NCBI GenBank assembly: GCA_032158295.1
Contig: CM063253.1
Coordinates: forward strand, 9,393,001 to 9,457,000
Length of the DNA stretch: 64,000 nt
Reading direction: 5' to 3'
DNA from: Pycnopodia helianthoides
Taxonomy: Eukaryota > Echinodermata > Asteroidea > Forcipulatida > Asteriidae
The notes under the pieces were generated by a model that was given only the letters and a program-made list of their open reading frames with translations, was not told where the DNA came from and did not search any database. This document shows positions 36,961 through 48,562 of this stretch, one piece after another (the first letter of the stretch is position 1; each line of letters begins with the position of its first letter). The translations under genes and the position numbers were made by a program.

Positions 36961-37202
36961 CTGAGAAAGGCTTCATATGTGAGTAGAGTTGTGCCTTGGT
37001 TTTCTCCTATGCCACAGGGGTTTTTCTCAGGGCCCTCCAGTTTTCCTCCCTCCAGAAAAATCAAACACTTTCAAACTCAGGCTGTGCTCCGTGATGTATA
37101 ATGAGTCAATGTAGCTGGCTGCCAAAGGCACCCTTGCATTCCTGTGGCTCAAACATGTTGTAGCCGCATCCTTCGCAATTCAGCTTTCCAGCTGCAAGTA
37201 CA

Positions 37203-37565
37203 TTAAAAGGCACTGGACACCTTTGGTAATTGTCAAAAACCAGTATTCTCACTTGGTGTATCCCATCATATGCATAAAATAACAAATCTGTGAAAATTTT
37301 GACTCAATTGGTCATCGCAGTTGCAAGAAAATAATGAAAGAAAAAACACCCTCGTTGCACAAATTTGTGTGCTTTCAGGTGCATAATAAAAGGCTTCGTT
37401 ATTTGAGTGAGAAATTACCTCTTTCTCAAAAACTACATTACTTCAGAGGGAGCCAATTCTCACAATGTTTTATACTATCAACAGCTCTCCCATTGCCTGT
37501 TACTAGGCAAGTTTTTATGCTAACAATTTTTTTGAATAATTACAAATAGTATCCAGTGCCTTTAA
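37203..37565. mobile_element. MITE, AGGCACTGGACACC family
   Basis: TTAA lies at both ends (37203-37206, 37562-37565). The left end AGGCACTGGACACCTTTGGT is mirrored by the right end AATAGTATCCAGTGCCT. About 360 bp, non-coding. Fragments lie at 16735-16930 and 36780-36960. Confidence 0.8.
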
Positions 37566-37778
37566 GGATGATTAGCCTCCGCAAATTACTATTATTATTA
37601 TGATCATGGGAGAATGGTTTCCAGTTGATTTCACGCCAAGCGATCGACTTTGGTTTGTATCAATCACACGGGGTTCATATAAACAGTCCACACTTGTCCC
37701 CTGAGGTTCTCTTGGCATATTTTTTAATTTTCACAGCCAGCAATCCCGTCTTCTGTATGGCTGTCAGGGAGTTCTAGT

Positions 37779-39110
37779 TCACCTACTTTCTAATTTCCAT
37801 GGAGCCCATGCACTGTACTGAGCATACTGTCTTTCTTTGGCTAATCCGAATGTCGATGAGACCAGTTTCCGGCAACCACTGTACCACTCCGACTCTCGAA
37901 TGGTCTGGACTCTCTGCTCAGTTCCATTATATATATGGGGTACAACTTTGCATAAGGTGTCTTTCATGATTGGAAATGATTGCTGGACAAGCCCGTGTTT
38001 CTTCCAGTCAAAGTATGCACTATAAAGTGTGTGATCCTGATCAAGGATTCTGATGTACTCGGCTAGTGCCTCTAACGATGGATAGTCACTGACGTGTATG
38101 AAGGAGTCTGGGGGAGCGACAGCCTCAAAGTCCTCCCGCGGTGCCCCGTAGACAATAGGCACGATGTTGTAGCCGAGGGAGTTGGCCCAGAACTTCTCCG
38201 TGATGTAGTCGCGGCATTCGCTGTTCGCCAGCACAAGGTAGAACTTGAACTTTCTCATGATGAGGTTGCACCGTTCCGATCGCAGGGGCAGGCAGGTGAG
38301 GTTGCCACAAGGGCCATAGGCCTTGACCGGGAGCAACTCTTGAAGTCTCTCCATGAAGGGGATCTGCGGCCAGGTCACCTCTCCACAGTTACTCGCGATC
38401 CACACGATCAAGTCCGTCTTGCCGTCCGCATAACTGTGAGTCTTTCTCATGGTTTTATTCTCCCCCGGCAGGTAATTTCTATAACGCCCAAACGGGAGAT
38501 AGATATCAGCATCCCGTCTGTACGTCATCATCTTGTGGTACTGTAGCTGTTGGAGTGTCAGAGTCTTGGACCAGACAGTCACCCTAAACGGCGTCTCCGT
38601 GCTGTAGAAGATCCAGGTCTGGCCCTCCGCCGGGCTGGTGCGAATCAGAGCCGGGAGATGCGTTTGGAAGACCCTCGGGAGCATGCCGATGACGACGGCG
38701 TCCATTCCTGCCATCATGGACACATTTTTGCTGAGAGTTAGCGAGATGTTGCACTCCTGTGCTGGGCATTGGACTGCTGCCTGCCACAACCCTGCTTCCT
38801 GGAGAAGGATACCCTCAATAGCTCGCAGCTCCGGCCAGTTCCTCATCTCAGCCATATCCCCAAAGATCATGATCTTCTTCACGCAACCCTGTACGCCTGT
38901 AGTCGTGACCGGACTATTCTGATCCCTTGGCCAGGATTCCCCAGACATGACTCTCCTGTGGAGCTGAAGCTTTCTCGTGTTCATGGAGTCCCGACTCCCC
39001 TCATTCCAAGATTCTATGTCTTTGTCTGGAACAACGTGAAGTCCTAATAACGCCCACATGATGAATCCAATGATGCAGCCCAAAATTACCGCCTGCTTGT
39101 TCCGGGTGAA
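37779..39110 (-). CDS. alpha-1,3-fucosyltransferase (glycosyltransferase family 10), 3' coding exon
   Basis: GT10 enzymes move L-fucose from GDP-fucose to N-acetylglucosamine in Lewis-type or core glycans in the Golgi lumen. The exon (443 codons) shows a signal anchor near its start (AVILGCIIGFIMWALLGLHV), as in these type II membrane proteins, then a stem and the GT10 domain. Family motifs are FYLVLANSECRDYITEKFW followed by VPIVYGAP, DFEAVAPPDSFIHVSDY and YFDWKKHG; the DYITEKFW block is the donor-binding signature. The frame remains open to an ATG at 39155, but TTTGTTTCTTTCAG just before 39110 is a good acceptor, so that ATG is probably intronic and the true start lies in an upstream exon not identified here. 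Exact acceptor specificity cannot be told. No symbol is assigned because the family is expanded in invertebrates. Confidence 0.92.
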   Translation of the reverse strand, partial: FTRNKQAVILGCIIGFIMWALLGLHVVPDKDIESWNEGSRDSMNTRKLQLHRRVMSGESWPRDQNSPVTTTGVQGCVKKIMIFGDMAEMRNWPELRAIEGILLQEAGLWQAAVQCPAQECNISLTLSKNVSMMAGMDAVVIGMLPRVFQTHLPALIRTSPAEGQTWIFYSTETPFRVTVWSKTLTLQQLQYHKMMTYRRDADIYLPFGRYRNYLPGENKTMRKTHSYADGKTDLIVWIASNCGEVTWPQIPFMERLQELLPVKAYGPCGNLTCLPLRSERCNLIMRKFKFYLVLANSECRDYITEKFWANSLGYNIVPIVYGAPREDFEAVAPPDSFIHVSDYPSLEALAEYIRILDQDHTLYSAYFDWKKHGLVQQSFPIMKDTLCKVVPHIYNGTEQRVQTIRESEWYSGCRKLVSSTFGLAKERQYAQYSAWAPWKLESR

Positions 39111-39339
39111 CTGAAAGAAACAAATGGCACAAGAGGTAAATGAAAAATCACTCATATAAAAAAAATTTAAAAAAATAAATGAAACAGCTAGTGTTAAGAT
39201 TGTCGTTCCTTAAAACCCTATAATGAGATACATGTAGCGGGCTGGTTGCAGTTATTCAGAAGTTTTGTTTTTCCTTTCCCCCACACGTAACTGAACCAAA
39301 AGCCTTGTTTATGTGGGTTGTTGGACTTATTGCTCCGGG

Positions 39340-40075
39340 CTAGTAAACACCACTTCTCAACACCACTTCTCAACTTGCCCTGTGGGCTAGTAAACACCAC
39401 TTCTCAACTTGCCCTGTGGGCTAGTAAACACCACTTCTCAACTTGCCCTGTGGGCTAGTAAACACCACTTCTCAACTTGCCCTGTGGGCTAGTAAACATC
39501 ACTTCTCAACTTGCCCTGTGGGCTAGTAAACACCACTTCTCAACTTGCCCTGTGGGCTAGTAAACACCACTTCTCAACTTGCCCTGTGGGCTAGTAAACA
39601 CCACTTCTCAACTTGCCCTGTGGGCTAGTAAACACCACTTCTCAACTTGCCCTGTGGGCTAGTAAACACCACTTCTCAACTTGCCCTGTGGGCTAGTAAA
39701 CATCACTTCTCAACTTGCCCTGTGGGCTAGTAAACACCACTTCTCAACTTGCCCTGTGGGCTAGTAAACACCACTTCTCAACTTGCCCTGTGGGCTAGTA
39801 AACATCACTTCTCAACTTGCCCTGTGGGCTAGTAAACACCACTTCTCAACTTGCCCTGTGGGCTAGTAAACACCACTTCTCAACTTGCCCTGTGGGCTAG
39901 TAAACACCACTTCTCAACTTGCCCTGTGGGCTAGTAAACACCACTTCTCAACTTGCCCTGTGGGCTAGTAAACGCCACTTCTCAACTTGCCCTGTGGGCT
40001 AGTAAACACCACTTCTCAACTTGCCCTGTGGGCTAGTAAACACCACTTCTCAACTTGCCCTGTGGGCTAGTATAC
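39340..40075. repeat. 34-bp minisatellite, first block
   Basis: About 21 nearly identical copies of a 34-bp unit containing GTAAACACCACTTCTCAACT and TGCCCTGTGGGCTA. It lies 5' of the fucosyltransferase exon, in its upstream intron or promoter side. The array resumes at 40655 after an insertion. Confidence 0.97.
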
Positions 40076-40654
40076 AAATGTTGACTGCTTCGAGTGGTGT
40101 AGTAAAACTAGTCACTCGAGGTGATCCCTGGAGCAGCCTATCTTCCCGAGGCGAAGGGGGCTCCGGGGATCACCTCGAGTGACTAGTTTTACTATGCCCC
40201 GAGACAAAGCAGTCAATATTTGTTTTATAACACCTCTCATTGTCCTCCATTTTTCTGGTATAATCAATCGTCAAAAAACTTTACGTACGTGGCAATCAAT
40301 CGTCAAACAAGAACTGTAAAATCTTACGTTGAAATACCAAGTTTTGACAAAATAAGAGGGTACCAGACTACTGCTGTTACGTTCGTTCTCTAAACTGTAT
40401 TTCAAATGCACACATTTTGTTCATTACACCGGGTTCGAGGTTGTCAAGCAGCTCGTTTAAATCAATGTTTGAAGTCAATGTAGTCAGGGTACCAGGGTAT
40501 CCATTCACTAGTACATCGGTCGCTAGGCTATCGTTGAATAGTTCGTTGAATAGTTCGTTTGGTCGGTGAACATGTACAAGAGTAAAAATACACAACACCA
40601 TGTGACTAGCTCTCGGCCAATCAACAGATAGAATCTAAGGAAGAGGTGTTATAA
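40076..40654. mobile_element. palindrome-bearing insertion inside the 34-bp array
   Basis: About 579 bp unlike the array on either side. It has an internal near-perfect inverted repeat: AAACTAGTCACTCGAGGTGA at 40104-40123 mirrored by TCACCTCGAGTGACTAGTTT at 40168-40187, with a nested AGGCGAAGG core. AATGTTGACTGCTTCG is mirrored by AAGCAGTCAATATTTG. TTATAACACCTC near 40228 is mirrored by GAGGTGTTATAA at the right end. A related TGTTATAAAACCAATATTGACTGC phrase occurs near 47138. Probably a mobile palindromic element. Confidence 0.65.
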
Positions 40655-41875
40655 TAAACACCACTTCTCAACTTGCCCTGTGGGCTAGTAAACGCCACTT
40701 CTCAACTTGCCCTGTGGGCTAGTAAACACCACTTCTCAACTTGCCCTGTGGGCTAGTAAACACCAATTCTCAACTTGCCCTGTGGGCTAGTAAACACCAC
40801 TTCTCAACTTGCCCTGTGGGCTAGTAAACACCACTTCTCAACTTGCCTGTGGGCTAGTAAACGCCACTTCTCAACTTGCCCTGTGGGCTAGTAAACGCCA
40901 CTTCTCAACTTGCCCTGTGGGCTAGTAAACGCCACTTCTCAACTTGCCCTATGGGCTAGTAAACACCACTTCTCAACTTGCCCTGTGGGCTAGTAAACAC
41001 CACTTCTCAACTTGCCCTGTGGGCTAGTAAACACCACTTCTCAACTTGCCCTGTGGGCTAGTAAACACCACTTCTCAACTTGCCCTGTGGGCTAGTAAAC
41101 ACCAATTCTCAACTTGCCCTGTGGGCTAGTTAACACCACTTCTCAACTTGCCCTGTGGGCTAGTAAACACCACTTCTCAACTTGCCTGTGGGCTAGTAAA
41201 CGCCACTTCTCAACTTGCCCTGTGGGCTAGTAAACGCCACTTCTCAACTTGCCCTATGGGCTAGTAAACACCACTTCTCAACTTGACCTGTGGGCTAGTA
41301 AACATCACTTCTCAACTTGCCCTGTGGGCTAGTAAACACCACTTCTCAACTTGCCCTGTGGGCTAGTAAACACCACTTCTCAACTTGCCCTGTGGGCTAG
41401 TAAACACCACTTCTCAACTTGCCCTGTGGACTAGTAAACGCCACTTCTCAACTTGCCCTGTGGGCTAGTAAACACCAATTCTCAACTTGCCCTGTGGGCT
41501 AGTAAACACCACTTCTCAACTTGCCCTGTGGGCTAGTAAACACCACTTCTCAACTTGCCTGTGGGCTAGTAAACGCCACTTCTCAACTTGCCCTGTGGGC
41601 TAGTAAACGCCACTTCTCAACTTGCCCTATGGGCTAGTAAACACCACTTCTCAACTTGACCTGTGGGCTAGTAAACACCACTTCTCAACTTGCCCTGTGG
41701 GCTAGTAAACACCACTTCTCAACTTGCCCTGTGGGCTAGTAAACACCACTTCTCAACTTGCCCTGTGGGCTAGTAAACACCACTTCTCAACTTGCCCTGT
41801 GGACTAGTAAACGCCACTTCTCAACTTGCCCTGTGGGCTAGTAAACACCACTTCTCAACTTGCCCTGTGGGCTAC
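40655..41875. repeat. 34-bp minisatellite, second block
   Basis: About 36 copies of the same unit, with recurring 33-bp variants (CTTGCCTGTGGG) and substitutions (CGCCACTT, CCAATTCT, CCCTATGGG) that reappear in the same order at about 380-bp intervals, which indicates higher-order duplication. Confidence 0.97.
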
Positions 41876-42093
41876 GAAAAAACTGTGCAACATACTTGTT
41901 TAAAATGCTCATAAGTCTTCCTTTTCTGATGTGAACCACAAACATTTATAATGTGTTCATTAAATGTGTGAATGTAACTTCATTTGACTGATAAACTGGT
42001 TGTTATTGCTACAATTATTACATCAGAAAGATACAGTTAATCACCTACTAGGCAGTACTTAAGCAGCATCCAGCAACAGAGTCCAGCATTCTC
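41876..42093. other. unannotated stretch after the array
   Basis: No gene or repeat recognised. Confidence 0.4.
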
Positions 42094-42175
42094 CTGAAGA
42101 CGATCAGAGCATACTGATCGAAATGTTGAGTCGTTAACTACCGGTTCTTTTCAGAACCAACAGTTACTCAAAAGA
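42094..42175 (+). repeat. two-hairpin element, copy with perfect stem
   Basis: CTGAAGAC, then stem GATCAG/CTGATC with loop AGCATA, then GAAATGTT. Fifteen bases on is a second hairpin, GGTTCT TTTC AGAACC (42143-42158), and then CAAAAGAGATT. Compared with the copy at 60300, GAAACGTC reads GAAATGTT, two C-to-T changes at CpG. Confidence 0.6.
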
Positions 42176-43023
42176 GATTTTAACATGGTGTTACTGCAAA
42201 CCTCTCTTAGTAAAGATACATTTTGTGAACATGTTTGAAATCTGGGCCACTAAAACTTCCTAGCCCAGTTGGCTATTTTTACAAAAGCTAAAAGCCCAAG
42301 CCTGCTGCCTAACTGTCCCCACACACACGGAGTTGATACTTTGTTACTGGACCACAATTTTTTTTCCAAGACCAGAATCAAAATGAGATAATTTTTTTTT
42401 ACACACTTCAGCATATAAACGGTTTAATTTGAACAAACAATTTGTCTCATTTGTCGATACTCAACAGAATCTAATTTTATCAGACTCAAATTCAACGGGT
42501 TTTTTTTATATCAGAGTGATCAGGTATTATTATTCAATTGAAGAGCACATACAGGGACTTGTCCGATCATGAGTTTACTGGCCCGCCACTAAAGTCACTG
42601 GCCTTGGGCCTGCAGTCCAGTGTTAATTTTGAGCCCTAAAGGCTGAACTGGTCTCAGTGACGAGAGTTAATCTAAAACAAACCTTACATGGGGCCGAAAG
42701 CCTCACACCCACAAAGTCTCTGTACTCCTTCAAAGCAAATTTAATGACATCTCAAAACGTGTTCAATGTTCAGCTGTTAGCTTTTGAATTCATGTGGAAT
42801 TTATGAAAGAAATGTAGAATTTCCTACATGACCAGTGTAGTATCTTGCCTGCCAGAAAGGCCCTGGAATATGTACAAGGTCACTCTATTGTAAACTTTCA
42901 GGTTACATGGTCTCAAGACCATGTAACGATTACATGTTACATTTTGTGTCACAACTTCCACAAAAATAACAGCTAAACAAGTTTTGAGATGTGCCCCCTT
43001 TCTTTATACCGAAAGATAATAAA
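42176..43023. other. gene-free stretch
   Basis: No gene recognised. A short inverted repeat, TTACATGGTCTCAAGACCATGTAA, lies near 42902-42926 (20-base core ACATGGTCTCAAGACCATGT). Confidence 0.4.
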
Positions 43024-43712
43024 AATCATGCCTACAGGCTCTGTGGCTCTTTTGTAAACGTGTGATGTTGCAGGTCACATGGTCTATCTTGCCGATCGTG
43101 TTGGCTATACATGCTGCCACTCAACGGCTGCGCGCACATTACAGGACAAGCGGTTCGTTAACAAATATTAAAGGAACATTACAGAATTGGTTTTTGCTAA
43201 CAAAACAGTTGCAGGCAGCGTAAGCACTTTATGTAATCCACCACATAAACTGACAAACCTGTAGAAGTTTGAGATCGATCGGCCATTTGGATTGCAAGAA
43301 AATAGTGAAAAACCGATTACACATTTGCATGAAATCTTATAGATTCAACAAATGAATAAAACGCTCACTGAGCGATAAACTCCAATCGGAAAATTAGTTT
43401 ATTAATTTCTCATCAAATATGGCATTTCAGACAGAAATATTTAAAGAGATGCTTTCTACTATCATCATCATTAGACTGTGTAAGTTTTATGTAAATCTGT
43501 GATTAAAAAGCATATTTTACAAGTTTTTTTCTTACCAATTCTGTAAAATGTTCCTTTAATCAAAATCATGCCTACAGGCTCCGTCGCTCTTTTGTAAACA
43601 TGTGATGTCGCAGGTTACATGGTCTATCTTGCCGATCATGTTCGCTATACATGCTGCCACTCAATGGATGCGCGCACATTACAGGACAAGCAGTTCGTTA
43701 ACAAATATTAAA
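43024..43712. repeat. 150-bp tandem duplication with a MITE at the junction
   Basis: The segment from AAATCATGCCTACAGGCTC to GTTAACAAATATTAA occurs at 43024-43171 and again at 43563-43711, about 93% alike. The MITE (43168-43559) sits exactly between them at TTAA. The second copy ends in the same TTAA without an element. Confidence 0.85.
43168..43559 (+). mobile_element. MITE, TTAA-target family, copy C
   Basis: Full length; TTAA at 43168-43171 and 43556-43559. Confidence 0.85.
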
Positions 43713-44079
43713 GACGTACACAGTTCATGCTGCTGGTGATGAGTTGCCTGGTCATACAGGCAATAAAATCCTAAACCAAAAGTGGTTAAATCCAATAATC
43801 AACTTCAAACATTCAGGAGATTTTATTGGGTCTCGGACCAAGACTATTCAAGACCTGTGCCCGAGCACAATCAACATTTCTAGACCTCAAAATTGCAGAC
43901 TCCTGAAAAATATACCTCAAGCACTTGATTTTAATCCTATAAACACAGCAGTACTACTCGACCAGATAGTACTTTTTAGTAGACAATAATATTAATAATG
44001 GCATAAAATAACATACAACTGTCATTGTGAAGGTCAACGGTCAACACATGGCTGGCCGTGTGCTGAGAGGATTAGGATT
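43713..44079 (+). other. stretch before the LINE fragment
   Basis: An 81-codon open frame (43744-43989) has no recognisable motif. It could be unique sequence or a decayed part of the retrotransposon. Confidence 0.3.
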
Positions 44080-45372
44080 GTATGCCCCTGTACCGAGTAC
44101 TACTTGAACATATAATCCATTCAAACATCATGAGCCATCTTGAACAGCATAACGTCCTTAACAACGAGCAGCCTGGCTTTCGTAAGGGCCGATCATGCGA
44201 GACCCAACTAGCCCTGTCTGTCAATGACCTAGCCAAAACATTGGACAGCAAAGGTCAAGCTGACGTAATAATCATGGACTTTAAAAAGGCGTTTGATCTT
44301 GTACCTCACCAAAGACTCCTAAAGAAACTCATGCAAGCTGGAATTGCTGGACCACTTCATAAATGGGCCAGTAGTTTCCTTACAAAAAGGTCTCAACAAG
44401 TCGTGCTGGAGGGAATTTCATCATCATCTGTTCAAGTTACATCAGGCGTGCCATACCTACAGTTCTTGGGCCATTACTATCTATTTTGTACCTAAACGAT
44501 ATACCAGATGGGATAACTTCACAAGTGAGGCTCCTCGCTGACGACTGTATTTTATATCGTGAGATAAAAACCCCAGATGATAACCAAAAAGCTACAGAAC
44601 GACAACAAAAAGCTTCATGCAATTGGGAATCGACCTGGCAGATTCAATGTCAGCAAATGTAATGCGATGCACATTGCGCACAAAAAACCCTACTCCAGTC
44701 AACATACACAATGAATGGTGAACCACTACAGTCGTCAAAAGTCATACCTTACCTGGGTGTAGAGATAAATCATAACCTGAGCTGGGCGAGTCACATTTCC
44801 AACATCACTTCTAAATCTTATCAAGTCCTGGGATTACTTCGTAGAAATCTATACAATTGCTCTACACATGTGAAGGAGACTGCCTATAAAACCTTGGTCA
44901 GACCCAAGCTCGAGTACTGCGCTAGTGTATAGGACCCGCACCATCAAGAAAGAAAAAATAGACTGGAAGCTGTACAGCGTAGGGCAGCTAGATTTGTATG
45001 TAAAGACTCCCGTCGTAAGATTAGTGTCTCCTCAATGATCAGTAGATTGCAATGGAAACCTTTGGAGGAACGTAGAGCAATCTCCAGGTTAACACTCCTA
45101 TATAATCTGTTCATCATAAAACTGCTATCGACACTGACCACTATCATTATCAACTCAAACCACAGGGAAACCAAACTCTCACTAGGAAATCTTCATCAAT
45201 CTCGTTCACCCACCCTTCAACCAATAAGGACTGCTACAAATTTTCCTTTGTCCCAAGAACCCTCGTTGAATGGAATCGACTACCAGATAAGAGAAGCACC
45301 TTCAATAGACTCATTCAAGACTAGGCTAGATAAAATCCAAATGACCACTTTCATAAGGGGAGCTTACCACTA
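44080..45372 (+). pseudogene. degenerate non-LTR retrotransposon (CR1/L2-like reverse transcriptase)
   Basis: The first frame (44082-44455) gives fingers/palm motifs NNEQPGFRKGRSCETQL and ADVIIMDFKKAFDLVPHQRL. After a frameshift near 44455 the sequence continues as TVLGPLL, LNDIPDG and LADDCILY, where ADD is the catalytic pair of the polymerase. A further shift, then VIPYLGVEINHNLSWASHI, ETAYKTLVRPKLEYCASV, a TAG stop at 44929 and DPHHQ follow, then the C-terminal tail RRAARFVCKDSRR. The order and motifs are those of CR1/L2-clade LINEs. The 5' end, with the endonuclease, is missing. It is 5'-truncated with several frame breaks, so inactive. Confidence 0.9.
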
Positions 45373-45895
45373 ATTTTTGTCTACCTGCCACACCACACCT
45401 GCAACTTATCCCCTGAGGAGTTTGTTGCAGTACTCGACATACAGATACAGATACGTACAGACATTTATTTACATCAAAAAGTCAATGATTTATCGAGCAT
45501 TCATAATTATCCCCCAAAACAAAAACAAAATTCACAATTGTTATACTCACTGTGGGCTATTTGAAATTATCCATCCCAGATGAAAATAGCCTAGTGTGGC
45601 TAGCCCTGGTGGCATTTCACTTTCGTAAAAATACTACCCCGTTCTCTCGGCACACAGAGCGAGGGTCCGACGACATAAACGATGGAGCAGCAAACTTTAT
45701 GTGTTTGTCTATGCAAGTTAGAAAGTTTGAGCAGACAATGAAACAATGGGGGCGCACTTGGTCTCCCTGCAAGTTACCCCTCTGTATGTAACTTCTTTGA
45801 AGTTGCTAGGTCCGATTTTTGTCAGATTTGACCCCAAAATGATATCAAGTTTAAACAACTATGTTTATTTATTCGAGAAAGTTATAGGCTTTGAT

Positions 45896-46298
45896 TTAAA
45901 GGAACATTACAGAATTGGTAAGAATTTATTTTGTAAAATATACTTTTTGATCACAGATTTACATAAAATTAAAACTTACACGGTCTAATGATGATGATAG
46001 TAGAAAACATCCCTTGAAATATTTCTGTCTGAAATGCCATATTTTATGAGAAATGAATAAACTAATTTTCCGATTGGAGTTTATCGCTCAGTGAGCGTTT
46101 TATTCATCTGTTGAATCTATATGATTTCATGCAAATGTGTAATCGGTTTTTCACTATTTTCTCGTGACACAGATGGCCGATCGATCTCAAACTTCTACAG
46201 GTTTGTCAGTTCATGTATATGGTGGATTACATAAAGTTAGTGCTTAACTGCCAGCAACTGTTTTGTTAGCAAAAACCAATTCTGTAATGTTCTTTTAA
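45896..46298 (-). mobile_element. MITE, TTAA-target family, copy D (reversed)
   Basis: Full length in the opposite orientation to the other copies; TTAA at 45896-45899 and 46295-46298. Confidence 0.85.
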
Positions 46299-46814
46299 GG
46301 TATTTACATGAGCCATAAACAGTTTTCATGTTGTATGATTGTATTTTGTGCAGTGTCCGTGCAGTGGTTGCGAAACTGCTGTAGGCCCCCGCCCCCTTAT
46401 GTTTTTCGTTTTTAAACAACAATCATCGTTAAAATTCGTTCAGAGAAAAAAATTGTTTTTTTGTGAAAGTTGGGCCATGATCAAAATTGCAACAACAAGG
46501 GCGACCTGTGAATGATTTAAAAAAAAAAACGTTTAGAAGTGATTTGCAATGATATTGAAACAAGTTCAATATCATTATTATACAAGAAGATGAACATGAC
46601 ACGTGTTGAATATTGTATAAGGATGGACTACACTCAAATGACAAAAGTTCTATACCCGCTCTTGTCATTTTTTCTTTGTTCAACTCAACATTAAGTTATT
46701 AATTTATATAAGAGATTTCTTTTTATAACACTATCTTTACAAAGAAACTGCCTTTAGATGGGTTTACAGCGCGACGTGTGTTTTGCTTATTTTACTATAC
46801 ACGAACGCGATATA
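46299..46814. other. unannotated stretch
   Basis: AT-rich; short inverted repeat TTGAAACAAG / ATATTGAAC-like near 46545-46570. No gene seen. Confidence 0.4.
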
Positions 46815-47100
46815 CCACGACAACCAATGACTATACCATAGCAACCATGTACTAAACCATAGCAACCATGTACTATACCCGTAGTAACCAATGTACTATA
46901 CCCGTAGCAACCAATGTACTATACCCGTAGCAACCAATGTACTATACCCGTAGCAAACAATGTACTATACCCGTAGCAACCAATGTACTATACCCATAGC
47001 AACCAAAGTTCTACCCCTGGCAACCAATGTTCTATACCCGTAGCAACCAATGTACAATACCCGTAGCAACCAATGTACTATCCCATAGCAACAGCAGCTT
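46815..47100. repeat. 23-bp minisatellite
   Basis: About 12 copies of a unit such as CCGTAGCAACCAATGTACTA / TAC, with a CCATAGCAACC variant at both ends. Confidence 0.9.
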
Positions 47101-48000
47101 CTTAGAACCGAGACGTCTGGGCACAATACCCGGGTGTTATAAAACCAATATTGACTGCTTTTACTCGTCGTGCTAATGGTTCAAAACTACGACTCCCTCC
47201 TTGATCCAGCGTTCTACTTTCCCTCGACGGGAGAGTCAGACACTGGGCCGTAACCGGGATACGGTCCTTCGAGTGGAGAATCTCAAAGATGCTCCGTTAG
47301 CATGAGCAGTCCACCCTAATAACAAACATCTCCAATTACGGTGACCAATCGCTGCTGATTTGTCTAGCCGGTCAAAATTTCTGCCAATAGGATTAATTAA
47401 AGCCGAGGATTTGAAAGACAACTACCGTAAACAGACTCAGTGGATTGAGCTGAAGGGAATACATTACCCTGAATCAAAGTCTTGCAGAAAAAAATAGTAC
47501 ATGTATAAGGTTTCTAATTATTTCTTTATTTACCAATTGCCTTTTTTCTCTTTTCTTTATCGACAGGAGCTGACAAAAGAGTCGCAGGCAGTGTTCATGT
47601 TTTGTGTGATCAACCATACTTTTACATGAAAAAAACAAACCTGGAAAATTGTGGCTTAAACTGTTGTGAGCGTCAGGAGAAAATTGAGAGAAAACAAAAA
47701 TGCCCAATTTTTAGCATATCAACATAATTATCCTTAATTTTGGTTTTACCAACCCAAATCAGCTGTTGTGTTTTTAAGGTTTCCAGATACAGTTTTCTCG
47801 AATATGACTTCATTTTAGAGGGAAATAGTTTACAGAAAAATGGTTCTAGTATGAACTTCATAATCAGTAAGCTTTCAGACTAAAATTAAACAATGAGGTT
47901 GTTTGTCCTTGCCAATCATACAGTGACCTCATCTCTGATGCTATTAGAATTAATCCAACACTTGAATTTGTACGGAAGCGTTAAAGAGACTAAAGTCACA
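47101..48000. other. gene-free stretch
   Basis: Contains TGTTATAAAACCAATATTGA near 47136, similar to the insertion at 40076-40654. No exon recognised. Confidence 0.4.
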
Positions 48001-48125
48001 CTTATAAGTCATATGACTTATAACTATGAACTATATCTCATAATTATCAAATAGCATAAGTCATATGAGATATATCTCATAATTCATTAAAGTCATAATT
48101 ATATGAGATATAAGTCATAAGACGT
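48001..48125. repeat. AT-rich palindromic cluster
   Basis: Several overlapping palindromes built on ATAAGTCATATGACTTAT and ATATGAGATATATCTCATA. Confidence 0.7.
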
Positions 48126-48524
48126 ATACTACGTTTAGAGATGCAAATCAGAACAATGACTCGGTTTCATTTCTCTCTCTTTCAATGTCCCTTTAAGGCT
48201 TCCGTAACTTTGAATTCCTCAATAACTCTGCAGTGTCATATTTTGTTTGCATCTAGTTCTTGAAATGCTATAAAGATGTATTTCGTGATTGATATTGTCA
48301 TTATGTTGATACTGTGGAAAGTAAACGAACTTTGATCCTTATTATAGTCTTCCACGAAAGACCTTTTAAAACTTTGGTCGTCAACCTTTTCCAGCGATCG
48401 ATAATCGACTTCCATTAAAGAAAACCAGCTATGTGCTAAGCAAACATTTCGTCATGCCAAGGAATGAAAATTGGAAGCGGAACTGCACACATATTAACGC
48501 ACTGTGTAAACTGTAAATGTGTGT

Positions 48525-48562
<38 letters not shown>

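Noticed and set aside
38094..38546. 150-codon plus-strand frame over the fucosyltransferase
   Set aside because: Antisense shadow of the GT10 exon; the minus-strand frame carries the family motifs.
43744..43989. 81-codon frame as an upstream LINE ORF
   Set aside because: No motif, compositionally like its surroundings, and separated from the reverse-transcriptase region by a gap with stops.
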